Notes under the pieces: model-generated
What the model saw: the letters and a program-made list of their open reading frames with translations, nothing else
The model's database searches: none
Told to the model about the DNA's origin: nothing
Shown: positions 1-10,671 of the stretch, one piece after another
Layout: every line of letters begins with the position of its first letter
Position numbering within the stretch: the stretch's first letter is position 1
Translations under genes and position numbers: made by a program
Assembly: GCA_028752905.1 (NCBI GenBank)
Contig: JAQNBH010000015.1
Span: 13,778,036-13,842,035, forward strand
Length of the DNA: 64,000 nucleotides
Source: Cladorhizidae sp. MBARI D1340-BT2
Taxonomy: Eukaryota; Porifera; Demospongiae; Poecilosclerida; Cladorhizidae
Direction of reading: 5' to 3'

Positions 1-489
1 TTTTTTAGGATAAACAAACATATTTATAACTAATTAACAACATATATAACTAGAATATACTAAGTACATACATAATTAAATAACTAAAAAGCTAACGACT
101 ATTTCAACTCCTGACTGACCCCAATACAGACAAGGCATTCCCCCACTTGACTGCCGCCGAGAGACGCTGAAGGAGGTGAGCACGGGCATTCACCTCCCCA
201 GTTTTTCCATTAGAACAAGATTCTCTGTATAGCTACTGATCACTCACTTCTTTGATAGTAGACATGCAGCTGCTATTAGTACACAATGCATAGCTTGGAC
301 CTTTTTCTAAAGCAGTTATAATAATTAGTCAGATGTACTATATACACATTGGGTTCACTTCTAAATGGATCTCATAGCAGCACTACAGCACTACCTGCGT
401 AGTAATAGCAATAGCTCCTTAATTAACACACAGCTTTTGTGGTATTGTGTGGACATGCTCTTTCTTCTCCCACATATGCTTGTGTGCAG
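1..489. other. AT-rich non-coding stretch before the WD40-like exon
   Basis: No coding signal or recognisable element is visible. The stretch probably belongs to the last intron of the plus-strand WD40-like gene that ends at 651. The equivalent in copy B is 33249-33737. Confidence 0.4.
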
Positions 490-651
490 GTGCATGTGTG
501 GGATACATGCTCCACTCTGAAGCTACAGGAACTGACACTGTGTGGGGAGCCGGCTTTGGACGTGCTCCAGTTTGGCCCTCCTGACTCTAGCAGGAATTTT
601 CTAGGACTCCTCACTCAGAGAAAGCTGCACATTTATCAGTGGCAGCAGTGA
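490..651 (+). CDS. Last exon of a WD40-repeat-like gene (partial)
   Basis: A splice acceptor (pyrimidine-rich tract, then tgtgtgcag) ends at 489. The exon then reads 53 codons to a TGA stop. It begins with VHVWDTCSTLKLQELTL, the WD-dipeptide strand pattern of a beta-propeller blade. It ends with LLTQRKLHIYQWQQ, which looks like the closing strand of a last blade. This suggests the C-terminal end of a WD40 protein, probably a scaffold or adaptor, but the family cannot be named from one exon. Upstream exons lie before the window; for the second copy they would lie in the tail of copy A. An ATTAAA near 735 might serve as poly(A) signal. The exon could also be a decayed gene fragment, although its frame is intact in both copies. 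Confidence 0.5.
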   Translation: MHVWDTCSTLKLQELTLCGEPALDVLQFGPPDSSRNFLGLLTQRKLHIYQWQQ

Positions 652-1157
652 TTGGTGTTTGTTGTTCATAATACTACACAACTAGTATATAGGACAAGAT
701 ATATTTAACTTAAACTTTATATAATTATACATTCTTATTAAAAATTATATATATTTTTTATATTGCATTGCCTGGAAGAATATAGACAACAAACTTTAGA
801 GAACCTTATATAAATATATATATTATATGCACCGATTTAAAAAAAGCAAAGGTAATTAAATATATATATATATATATATAGCTATGGTTGCTGCTAGAAT
901 ATATATCTATTGTGCTCCATGGGACAGCCAATGTGTGGCTGAGTGAAGACTGAAGAGACCTTGGGACAATATCCAAGAGGCCTTATAACCAAATGTCCAA
1001 GGACCACAGCGGAGAGAGGGCCCCTAGAGTTGGACATGCAGTGCTCTGGTAGACCTGCAACACTCGGGTATATAATAGTTACATCATACTTACACTGGCT
1101 GACTATATAAAGGGCTCACTGTGTTTATTTTGCCAAAGTGTTTTTTCTCAAAGACAA
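652..1157. other. AT-rich spacer with (TA)n
   Basis: No coding signal is visible. The stretch contains TATA-rich DNA and a short (TA)n run near 860-880. It may include the 3' untranslated region of the WD40-like exon and the left end of the hAT element that follows. I could not locate a convincing terminal inverted repeat. The copy B equivalent is 33900-34405. Confidence 0.35.
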
Positions 1158-2960
1158 ATGGATCTTCGTTCATATGCTACTAGTACATCATCTGCAGCCA
1201 CATCAGCTCATAGTAGTAGCAGCAGTAGTGAAGATTAGGTGGAGGTTGAGAATTTGGATTTAGAATGTTAGTTGACCAAAGAAACAGCACCAGTGAAATT
1301 ATATCTGCAAAGAAACATGTGAGCCACTCAAGCTGCAGGAAGTACTCTAAGAAGTGGGAAAGAGACTTTATTTGGCTGCGGTGAGGATTGTGAGAGTGCA
1401 TTGCAAGGTCTGCAGGAAGTCACTTTAGCAAACAGGAGGCATGTGGGTTACCAAACCATTCTCCAATGGCTGTTGAGAAAATGAAAGCCTGTGAAAAAAA
1501 GTTATCCCCATGCCCAGGCTAATCAAGCAGCAGAGGGAACTCTGAGAGAGGGAGAAGTCATTCAATAGCTCCAAAAGGTAGAAGGCAAGAGAGAGTAAAG
1601 AGTAGAGCAGTTATAAAGTCTCCACACACTTTCTAGCATGTATATAACTAACATAGCACATACTACCAAGTTAGAAAAACTGGTAGTGTCTTGTGGAGGC
1701 GAGAATCTCAAGTACTTCATGGAGAATGCAGGGAAGAACGCTGTATATACATTCCATATAAGTTTGTAGAGGCTCCATATAGGCACATGAATTGAGGAGT
1801 CCATGCTGCAGATGTGTGTACAGATATTTCAAGTGTGGAAGAGCTGGGAGGAAGGTGGTGTTCCAGAGGAGCATTTCCTGGAGATCAACCACTTGTGGAA
1901 AGCTGATTCACAGAGTACTACTCAGTTTGTTTGAAACACAAGTGAGCAGAATAACGAATTGTGGGGGTGGGATTTGATGGAGCAAGTACATTTTCATGAA
2001 TGAAAACTGGAGTTCAGACTTGCATCAAGACCTTTGCACCTCATACTCTGTTCGTGCACTGCCACTTCAATTGGCTTGTGTTCAAGCTGCCATTCCGGGA
2101 ATAAAGCATGTTTATACAACATTCATCTGGAAATTTTTCCATAAAGAGCACAGGATCCCTTAAAGACATCCAGTGTGTACTTGATATGTCAGGATTATCA
2201 AGTCTTCTGATACTCGCTGGTTGGTACTTGAGAAAGTGTAAAAGTAAGCTATTCTGTGATCGTTACTGCTCTAGATAACATCCATGATAGTACACATGAG
2301 CCAGAAGCATTGTGACTTAGAAAGCTCTCAGTAAGAAGACAACAATTGGAGCGATGTTCTTGCTTGACTACACACTTCCACAAGAAGCCAAATTCAGTAA
2401 AATACTCCAGACAGAACATTTGGATTTGTCCATCATATCCAGTCCTGTTGATGTAACCCTTCACATGTTGGATGAAAGTGAGAACCCGGAAGGAGCAACT
2501 GGAATAGAAATTACTCGGGGTGACATCAAGTCATTCCAGGAAAAAGTAGCAAAATATTCATCAGTCATCAAACATTTCGAGCCGTTTTGCTAGGAAAGGT
2601 CAGCACTGAGCATCTTTGATTCAAGGAAAGTGCCAAGTGTGGACTCTAACAATCTACCCACCTATGGAGAAGAGTCTCTTAACACACTCCTTGCACACTA
2701 AGGCACAGAGAGATCTGCAGAGACATTACAGGGTGAAAAAACCCAGTAAAAGAAGCAATGATATCCCTTGACATTAGTTCATACATGTATTTGAAAAACT
2801 TTTCCTCGGTTCATGCTAGAGCAGAGTTGAAAGAGCTCGTTTCAAATGAAATGTTAAAAACCATGTTCTCAAAACTTGAACACACTTGCTGTCATCTTAT
2901 AACCAGTTCTGATCCATGTTTGCCTTCCACGGTATACTATTGGTTGTCAAGTACAGTGAA
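1158..2960 (+). pseudogene. Decayed hAT transposase (TTF zinc finger, DUF4371-type, hATC)
   Basis: The whole stretch reads as a transposase in plus orientation, broken by many stops and frameshifts. It opens at an ATG at 1158 followed by a serine-rich, acidic leader. A TTF/BED-like zinc-finger segment follows at about 1350-1560; SKKWERDFIWL and a Cys pair with WVTKPFSNG are readable across frames. The middle part, about 1670-2340, resembles the DUF4371/RNase H-like catalytic region. TALDNIHDSTHEPEAL is readable at about 2265-2312 and FLLDYTLPQEAKFSKILQTE just after it. The C-terminal hAT dimerisation region lies at about 2820-2960, with LVSNEMLKTMFSKLEHT readable. No long frame survives, so it cannot make an active enzyme. 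The family assignment rests on recalled motif patterns of hAT (ZMYM/DUF4371-type) transposases. Confidence 0.7.
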
Positions 2961-3589
2961 ATGTTGATGTCTTTGCAGATGGCTAACTTGGCATATAATT
3001 ATACCCTATGCATTAATGTTGCTTAATGTTGCTCTGTGCACTTGGCATAGATTTTTTGGGGTTGATGTTTCTAAAACTAATTCTGAGGCCAAAGGATCTT
3101 TTCTTGCCATTATCAGACCGAATATGTGGATTGATACGACGTGGAATTCCTAAATTTATATATCACTCGTAACAACAATCATAAGAAGACAAGGAATTGG
3201 GGAAGGGAAAGTCTATGCACACCTACTGTAGCATCTGTAACATCTCACTTGGAAATCCAAACAGAGATGGTAAGGCTCTGTTTGTACTCGGTCAGTACTC
3301 GGTCAGTGGGTGGTAACTCGGGGTCAGACTTGTTTTTTTTTGTGTGTGTTTTTTGATGTGTGTGCGTGTATGAATGTATATACATGTAATATGTTTCTCT
3401 TCTTCATCTTATTTATGAAGTGAGCTGCTTTTAATCTCAACACCAGATAGCAAAACTAAAATGTGCAAGTGGTTCTTATATGGCCTAGCTACGCACACAC
3501 ACACACACACACATCAGTGTTCCAGAACTCCCTAGTCTAGCTGGCACCATGCATGTGACTTAGGTGTTGATCGAGTTCCATTCATGTAG
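2961..3589. other. Non-coding spacer with a (CA)n tract
   Basis: No gene is recognised. A short (CA)n microsatellite lies at about 3492-3512, and a T/TG-rich tract at about 3328-3372. The stretch may include the 3' end of the hAT element. The copy B equivalent is 36209-36837. Confidence 0.4.
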
Positions 3590-4658
3590 AGAGCCAGAAT
3601 GACGGTTCCAGTGAAGTGCCCAGAACCGTTGGTGTTTGGTAGGGCTTTCGTATATGGTGGACGTCCTCGGCGCCGTGCTTAGCTACCTGAACATGTTGGT
3701 CGATATCAAGGTGCACTGGCTTTAAGACGGTCTTCTGAGATGGTGTCCGGTTTTCTTTCAAAATAAATTGTGAATGATACTTGGAACCCTTCTCCAAGAT
3801 ATGAGCTTTCATATGGATGCTGAAGAGGTGTGCGATGGAAAATGTATTCCCTGCTCTGTACAGGGGTCCTAGAGTCTCCATGGCAGGTGGGGGTGGGTGG
3901 GTGGGTAGGTATGAACTTGCTCACAGTGTCACAGGGTTGGGGAAGAATGGTCGCCGAGTCGTGCTTCCCTTGTGGTGTTGCAATGAAATCTCCTGGAACT
4001 GTAAGCATGGCACCATATACCAGTTTGGCAGATGAGCAGTTCAAGTCCTCTTGGGGGCTGTTTGCCCATAGTAGTTCATCCACCTGGTGAGTTGTGCTCT
4101 CAAGATAGACTTCAGGTGTGGTGGAAATGCTGACCAAGCCATTTTCCTGTGGGTGGTATATGCAGTTGTGTGATGTAGTAAGCTGTCCAGGAACTCACGA
4201 TTGCTATCCATAATTTAGACATAAACAGTGAGCCTCTGTCTAAAGTCGTGTCCGAAGGCATGTCAAAACGGGAGACTAATTAATGCTCTAGCGCATGTCT
4301 CTGTGTCTTGAGTCCTTGAGAAGAATTGCTTCTGGGCCATCAGGTCAACCGGTCAACCACTGTGAGAAGGCGAGTATGATGGGCCTGCAATGACGATATT
4401 GAGTCGCAGTATTGTATCAAAAACCGTTCGGCAGAAGGTGGTCGGGATAATAAGTCTTGGTTGCCCGTGGAAACATCGCAGAGGAACGTGGTGTCCATTG
4501 GGCCTGACTGAACATCTTGGAGCACCAGCTCTGATGCAGCTGTGTGGTTTGCTGCCATCTCCTTGCCCAAAACACTGATGGTTGCGGGGACTGCGTGTCA
4601 GCTGCAAGGTTACGAACTGAAGAAGTATGACACAATTCACAAGATTCAGCACGAGCAC
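3590..4658 (-). pseudogene. Decayed Ty3/gypsy pol remnant (RNase H-integrase spacer to GPY/F region)
   Basis: Reading from 4658 down to 3590 on the minus strand, frameshifted blocks appear in the order of a gypsy pol C-terminus. First comes a spacer segment after RNase H (LLCDVSTG-like, seen as TFLCDVSTGNQ). Then follows an integrase zinc-binding-like block with FCRTVFDTI. A core C-terminal segment EDLNCSSAKLVYGAMLTVPG comes next. The last block is a GPY/F-like segment (PLQHPYESSYLGEG) followed by a TISEDRLKA / KPVHLDID tail across two frames. The catalytic core is largely missing. This element is older and unrelated in detail to the intact LTR element at 10326-16320. No LTRs were found around it. 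Confidence 0.6.
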
Positions 4659-4799
4659 TGCAGGTCCTTAGGGTCGTCCTATATAGGAGTTATTCAATTC
4701 AAGATTGTACGAATCATATGCTGACTCACTTAATCCCACAAGAGCTGCTATGCCTGTGGTGCTCATTGCATGCCTAAAGTCAAATGGATAGTTGGATGG

Positions 4800-4901
4800 T
4801 AACATCTTTCTGTACTTACAAGCAATAATTGAAACCAGGTCCTTATTTGAGACCTCATCTGTGATTATTATGAAATACTTGGCTTCCTTGATATCATCCA
4901 A
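4800..4901 (-). pseudogene. Short hAT (DUF4371-like) transposase fragment
   Basis: On the minus strand this reads IKEAKYFIIITDEVSNKDLV, a pattern typical of the start of the DUF4371/RNase H-like catalytic region of hAT transposases (an acidic residue after a beta strand). Only about 30 codons are recognisable. It is in the opposite orientation to the hAT remnant at 1158-2960, so it is a separate insertion or a rearranged piece. Confidence 0.45.
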
Positions 4902-5229
4902 TATGATCAGGGCTAGGACAATGGCTAGAGCTAATAATACTAGGATTTAAAAGTATTTTTTTATCCCATTCCATCGCTTGCCACTCAATGCCTTGCAATC
5001 AGTAGTTATAATAAACCACTAAATGAAGTTGGTGATTAATCAGTTAAATCCAGTGCAGCTAGATATCTTGAATAACCTAATGTGCTTGCAGTGTTGCAAA
5101 CCAGGTTTTTTAATGGTCAATTTCAGAGATTAGAAGTTGGAAAGATGGAAGAAGATCAGATTTGTAAAGGGAATCCTAAACTGCATTGCCTTAGATATGT
5201 TGAGATCAAATTTCCACTTTAATATAATT
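4902..5229. other. Spacer, probably the degenerate 3' part of the adjacent LINE remnant
   Basis: No open frame of note is present. It lies downstream, in minus sense, of the reverse transcriptase remnant at 5230-5770. It may hold the thumb region and 3' end of that element in unrecognisable form. The copy B equivalent is 38150-38477. Confidence 0.3.
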
Positions 5230-5770
5230 ATACCTTCTAGGTCAAGTTGCAAGAGAATGTTATCGAAACAACCTTGATTAATTTGGTACCATCTGAAAAT
5301 AGGTAGGGAGTTTAGTATGAAATGACTTCAGGAATATCACTGACATATATAGATAAGAAACAATACTGGACCTAGGATGCTGCCTTGTGGTATATACAGC
5401 AGAGTGTAGAGGGGCAAAAGCCACTAATACTATGATAGGATACAATACTGGGCCTACATAGGATGCTGCCTTGTACACTTCAGTGTCATTGAGCAAGAGC
5501 CACTAATATACTAACGGACGCTTTGATAGGTAGGCTTTGAACCAGTCAACTGTGAGGCACAGAGTCAAATGATTTCTTGAAATCAAAATTGCAAATGTCT
5601 GTTTTTTCTTGAGTAATATCTGCAATATCTGCAAAAGACAATAAAATCTGAGCCAAGCAGGATCTATTTTTGAGAAAGCCAAATTGCTGCTTGGATAGAA
5701 GAGGTCAAAGGAATAATGGGAGGGTTTTTTCTAAATGAAGCTCATTTCCTCTGCTATCCATCTCAAGGTA
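5230..5770 (-). pseudogene. Non-LTR retrotransposon reverse transcriptase remnant
   Basis: In minus sense the blocks follow RT order. QQFGFLKNRSC-like text at about 5640-5690 resembles the fingers motif. NFDFKKSFDSVPHS at about 5555-5600 is the palm A motif (usual form D-F-S-K-A-F-D). A SILGPVLF-like block near 5365-5390 matches the conserved PQGS region. DIPEVISY and a degraded LFSDGTKL near 5285-5340 stand where the F-A-D-D motif should be. The catalytic Asp pair is therefore already altered. There is a partial internal duplication: the GCTGCCTTGT-containing block near 5378 occurs again near 5464. The pattern fits the CR1/Jockey-like branch of LINEs. Confidence 0.65.
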
Positions 5771-7173
5771 TGTAGGGACAACCCCTTGGCTGGTTGCTAT
5801 GGTATTTCGTTGACTATTCGCGTAAACAGTACTATCACTTAATACGCGATTTACCCGAAAAATTTAAATTGCCTTATAGCCGTGCCAGGTCACAAATATA
5901 AGGTTAGATAATAAAATTAATAGTTCCACACTGTGCTGTAATATATATATATATATATGATGGCCTAACAGGCTCAGGAATAGCAAGATTAAATCATACT
6001 AATAATACGCAAAGGGTGCGTATGGCCTACTTCGGCTTTTCCTCCCCGTCAAGCCGTCTCCTACAAGAAGTTACTTGGTAACTTCATAACTATAGATCTT
6101 ATCCGTGACCTGTTTATTACTAAACCATCACACATATCACTATAATTATGTTTATAATACATAGTTCTGGTTTTGACAGTCTGTGTCTTTTGTCTTTAAG
6201 AGTGAAGCTGCTGTTGACTTAGGCTTGATATTACACATACACAAGAGTCTTTATTTTATACTGATATTTGAGTGAATGGTGAAACAACAGTTGCTGCAAC
6301 GCATTTGGATGTCTTCTGGAAGCAAAATTATAATGCATGGCCTACATACACAAGGAAGAAAGATATCCTCGAAGACAGAATTTCTGGGTGTTAATTATTT
6401 TGCTGCTGGTTTACTATAATTATAGCTAACCTTAAGATTCAAGGCACAACAGAAGTTTTGTAGGTTAAAATCGGCCACCTCCATTTGGGATATATATATA
6501 CCAAGAAGCTGTCAAAGTGAGCATTTATTTTATGCAAGTGTGTGTTGGTGTGCTCCCATTTTGAAACATGATAATGTAGATGAATTTCAGGGTCCCCCCC
6601 CTCCACGGATTTTTTGGTCAGCAATCTTTGGGAAGCCTGCCAAAAAGCTGGAAATGTGCGAGTTTTAGCCGAGATATATATATATATGAGCTTTGTTTTT
6701 GATGCCCACCCTTTATGTCCAGCATTATAAAAGTATGTCGAACCAATACAGGGAGTAGTAGATAGTGAACTCGTGAAATACAAATTCTTCCTCACTTCAA
6801 TGCTCTGCTTTACATTTCAAATTTTCATTATATAAATTGTTGTATACAAAATAGAATACAAAATAGAAGAATAAATCATAGCAAAATTCCACTGCACAGA
6901 ACATTGATTTATACACATACATCACATGCACACCTGCTTACATACTCATCAAGAACAGTAACGCACAATTCTAATGCATATACCCTCAACATTTTATGAT
7001 GACGCAAGAAGTAAACATCACTTTCAGGGAGACACTTCCTGCAGATGACAACGTTCTCTGAGGAGAGTTGTTCATGATGCATGAGGTACATAAGTATATT
7101 TTTCCTATTTTTTCCTATTACATAGGAGCTTGAAAGAAAATAACGACCTTCACCAAACTACAACTTGTTGTTA
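5771..7173. other. AT-rich region downstream of the ZFYVE26-like gene
   Basis: The region holds (TA)n runs near 5941 and 6670 and an undescribed dispersed-repeat copy near 6645-6765. A minus-strand open stretch of 60 codons at 6909-7091 has no recognised homologue; it lies just 3' of the terminal exon and could be untranslated-region sequence. I see no other gene. The copy B equivalent is 39019-40421. Confidence 0.35.
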
Positions 7174-7356
7174 TTATTGTCGCTGTAAGGGATATGGAGC
7201 GTTTGCCTGCAGCCACTTGTTGCAAATGTCCCTGACAGGAAGGTGTCCTGCTTTGTTAGCAATCTCAGAGATTCCCTGCATCTCATCCGCCAGCTTTGCT
7301 CGAATGGCCACCAAGTAAGCAGCCTTCAGCTTCCCACACTGTACCAGAGCCTTGAT
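7174..7356 (-). CDS. Terminal exon of a ZFYVE26 (spastizin)-like gene
   Basis: On the minus strand an acceptor (gatttgcacag) precedes base 7356. The exon then runs 60 codons in phase 0 to TAA at 7174-7176. It contains VQCGKLKAAYLVAIRAK and ends with a DICNKWLQ block. This order, a C-G-K-L-K-x-A-Y-L helix followed by an x-x-I-C-x-x-W-L helix shortly before the stop, is what I recall for the alpha-solenoid C-terminus of ZFYVE26. That protein acts with SPG11 in lysosome reformation and autophagy. The phase matches the donor of the preceding exon at 21678. The family name is recalled, not searched; the exon call itself is stronger than the name. Confidence 0.6.
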   Translation of the reverse strand: MKALVQCGKLKAAYLVAIRAKLADEMQGISEIANKAGHLPVRDICNKWLQANAPYPLQRQ

Positions 7357-8897
7357 CTGTGCAAATCATGAAATGGGAGGACATATTATATAACAGTTTA
7401 CGCCACATTTTAATACTTTCTTGTTGATTCACTCTCACTGAAGCTTGAAAACGAGGAATTCTTCTGACACAACTAAATTAATGTCCAAGAAGATGTATAT
7501 ACGAAAAATATTTGTTTAGGAGATGACTGACTCAAACAGCCAACATTATGAATGCTAACTGGGGAAAAGATGAAAAATACTCAACAAACTCTCAGTTGAC
7601 ATATTAGATTATGAAAGCTAGATCATCTAGCCAAAATGTCGATTTAAGAAAATTTGTAGTGGCTTGTGCAGAACAAAAAAGCTGAAGGTTGAAACATTTA
7701 AAGCCAGAATTAAAGAACGAGACAAAGCATATTCGTGTATATGTGATGGTCAGTGTACGACATTCAAGACTGTACTGTGCTATTCTGCAATAGCTGGTGG
7801 TTGAGTACTATACAGAGGTTCTTATGGCCAACTGTTATATAGGAGTGAATGAATTTGTGCTCAACAACCAGCTTTTACACTAGTTCTGTTCTTCCAATTT
7901 TATGCCATCAGATTTTAAAAAACCACCAGATAAAAAAACAATAAAAAAACAAGAAAAAATAGATATGACCTCACCCACCATTTACTGATGCAAACTTGAC
8001 TCAAGTTAGCCACATAAAAAACACGTTGCTATAAGACATAAATGTTTTACTCTATATTAAATAATGGCGGACAACAAAAACACACAAACACAACGACAAA
8101 GCACATATCTTGCTAAGACTCTAGCAGCTTCTTCTCAGTCTTCTAAATGGGAGGAAGAAAATGATCTCTGCTCGAGTCTTCATATCCACAAGTACATTCA
8201 TTAACAGTACAACCACTACTAGTATTACTACTACTACTATATACACACAAAAATCCTTCTAAATGGTGGTTGCACGCCTTGAATTCTTGTTAAGGTACAT
8301 GTAGTAAATAGTAGCCATCAGAAATTAAAAGCCATGAAATTCATCTTGATCTTTTACCTATATATATATATCTTATGTATCCACCATCCATCTTCTATTT
8401 TCCCCCACTCATGACTGGCATAGAATAGGTGCACTGCCACGAGTTTACTACCAGAAGACTCCAAACTGACCAACGCATTGCAGCGACTGATCTGTTCCTC
8501 GGTAAAGTACAACACCCCAAAATTGGTAAAAGGTTATCAGTGCAATGAGCATACTTATGTGTGCAGTCAAGTCTAGCTGAGCCGAGTCGGCAAGCAGCTG
8601 CACATTTAAGGCTACAAAGAAGTGATCACTTCGTCTCCTCAGAATCTCACTTTTGTGACGATAGTTAATAGCACAGACCTTCAACAAAACAACTGCTTAT
8701 GATCCATGCATCTATGTGCATATACATATTTAGACGTGTGTCTACTTTAGATGGTAAGAATAACATCTTATGATTGGCTAGTTCCTGAACAACATCTTGT
8801 AGGAGGCTGCTTGATTAAATAAACAGAAGTGTTATATTAAATAAAATGCTGAGAAGCACTGCCTCCTCCATTAGTCCGATTACGCTATTTAACATTT
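7357..8897. other. Intron sequence with a dispersed repeat carrying an (ACT)n tail
   Basis: This is the start of the 14.3-kb last intron of the minus-strand gene. A segment at about 8150-8245 (gaagaaaatgatctctgct, then cattcattaacagta and a short ACT run) matches 19205-19330. The open minus-strand stretch at 8448-8687 has splice-like edges near 8560-8620. Its frame does not fit the flanking phase-0 exons, so I do not call it an exon. The copy B equivalent is 40605-42145. Confidence 0.35.
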
Positions 8898-9147
8898 CTG
8901 GGAAGGTGCTATATAATGGAAGGTGTCACACATCACGTCCATTCTCACTGGGAAGGTGCTATATAATGGAAGGTGTCACACATCACACCCATTCTCACTG
9001 GGAAGGTGCTATATAATGGAAGGTGTCACACATCACACCCATTCCCAGTGGGAATGTGCTATATAATGGAAGGTGTCACACATCACACCCATTCTCACTG
9101 GGAAGGTGCTATATAATGGAAGGTGTCACACATCACACCCATTCTCA
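8898..9147. repeat. Minisatellite, 5 x 50 bp
   Basis: Five head-to-tail units of exactly 50 bp begin at 8898, 8948, 8998, 9048 and 9098. Each carries gggaaggtgctatataatgg and a tgtcacacatcac block. Units differ by one or two bases; the first has cacgtcc in place of cacaccc, and the fourth starts gtgggaatg. The array directly abuts the 5' side of a LINE remnant. Confidence 0.9.
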
Positions 9148-9159
9148 AGGCCACTGCAA

Positions 9160-10135
9160 CCAACTACTGACTTATCTCACTGCTGCCCCTCACCTCTAAA
9201 GCATTAGAGCTCAGGCCCATAGTGTTTTCATGGCCATAGTGTTTCATGGCTCGTGGACTATTTTCTGACAAACTCTATGGGTTTAGGTCTGGAAGTTCAA
9301 TGCAAGAGGCAGTTCTTGCTGCCACAAAGGACAGCTTGACTCCGTGGTATACGCCTTCTTCGAACTATCGACAGCCTTAGACTCACTCCCTCATCCCCCA
9401 GATTTTGGATTCACTTATTAGCATTGACTACATGATTCCCTCTACAATGACCGCAGGCAGTGTGCTGTTCTTCATGGAGCCACTTCAATGCAAGCTGAGG
9501 TCACCTCAGAGCCACAAGGCTCTCTATTCGACCTATTCCTCTTCTCATCAGCAGTGGATCCACTTGCTCATCTTTCTACTTTCAACTCTGCAATGCTAAG
9601 AATGTTTACTGACAACACCAACTGCTGCAAGCCAATCTTCTGTAATGAAGATCTCCTCACCTTTCAGTCTGATGGTCAGTCAGCTCATCTCGGAGTGGAT
9701 CAAGTCGAGTCACACGAGATGAAATTCCAATAAAACTAAGTTCCTGGTGATCTCCAGAAAGGAGATCTGCAGACTCTTCACTGTACATTGATGGAGTTCA
9801 CATGCACAGGTCGACACCTTTCATTACTTAGTGTAGTACGTGTCTCAGGAAGCCTCAGATGACTGCCCTCATCGCTGAGTGTGCTGCAAGTCAAAGAAAC
9901 TTACATGGTCTCATTACAGCTATTTCAGCCGGGCGAACAAGAAGTGTTCTGTACAGAGCTCTTGTCCTTCCAATCATGGTGGGGGTGCATCTGGGATCCT
10001 CTACCAGGACAAGTACATTGGTCAACTTGAGAGGCTTTGCTGCCAGGCTAGCAAGTACACACTGGTCAGGTAACCCATCTACTGTGGCTACTGTGAAGCA
10101 AGTGTAGGGCTGCTCCTCTTGCAAGGGGCCTACTA
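9160..10135 (+). pseudogene. Non-LTR retrotransposon RT pseudogene (CR1-like)
   Basis: Plus-strand blocks follow reverse transcriptase order over three frames. A GSSMQEAVLAATKDS segment near 9290-9335 is the fingers motif. FFELSTALDSLPH at about 9358-9396 is palm A with the first catalytic Asp replaced by Glu. A QGSLFDLFLFSSAVDPL block lies near 9510-9560. MFTDNTNCCKPI near 9603 stands in place of the F-A-D-D-T motif. MKFNSNKTKFLVISRK, reached through an indel, lies near 9718-9765. A C-terminal LYRALVLPI / QLERLCCQASK region lies near 9952-10060. Altered catalytic residues and several frameshifts make it inactive. Confidence 0.75.
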
Positions 10136-10320
10136 AAAATGACGCCCGCGTTGTCACATCCTATATGGTCAATCACTCCTCCCCTGGTCTGTTTTCTTGC
10201 CCTATCCTTCACCCGCTCTATGTTAATTCTTGTCCACCAAACCTTATGCCACAATTATCACCATTTTTTATTTTTTTATTTTAAGTGTTTTTTTAAACTT
10301 TAGAAGTGTTATTCCTGTAG

Positions 10321-10325
10321 GAATT
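10321..10325. repeat. Target site duplication GAATT, left of the LTR element
   Basis: GAATT lies immediately outside the LTR that starts at 10326, and the same GAATT lies at 16321-16325 just after the other LTR. Five bases is the usual duplication length for Ty3/gypsy integrases. The pre-insertion site would contain a single GAATT. Confidence 0.85.
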
Positions 10326-10671
10326 TGTCACAGGGTCAACTGGTAACCCTGTGGCCGGTGCGGAACTGAACCGAAACTGTCTATGGTAAAACTGCCACCA
10401 GGTAGCTAGCTGGCTACCACTGTACAATTGAAGTTGGTTGTAGAAGCTTTAATAACAAAACACAACTGACAACTATATTCGCAATGAACTCCACAGAACA
10501 GGCTCTGGACAGCTCCTTTTATGAGGAGCAGCCAGGCTTAGAACACGTTGGGTTTGCAACCCTAATTAACACATCAACTGACACCAATAAACACAATACC
10601 ATACTGAGTATGTATGTGCATGTAATTACTGTTAGTTTAAGTTCTATCTTGTCACCAGCTGCCCGGTGACA
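10326..10671 (-). repeat. 3' LTR (346 bp)
   Basis: On the plus strand it runs from TGTCACAGGG to CCCGGTGACA, so it has TG...CA ends. In element sense it is the downstream LTR, directly after the polypurine tract. It differs from the 5' LTR by G/A changes near 10338 and 10357. Confidence 0.92.

Noticed and set aside
8448..8687. Additional exon of the ZFYVE26-like gene
   Set aside because: The flanking exons join in phase 0 without it, and the stretch with the best splice-like edges has a stop in that phase.
10484..10669. 61-codon frame occurring six times in the window
   Set aside because: It lies inside the LTR on the antisense strand and repeats only because the LTR does.
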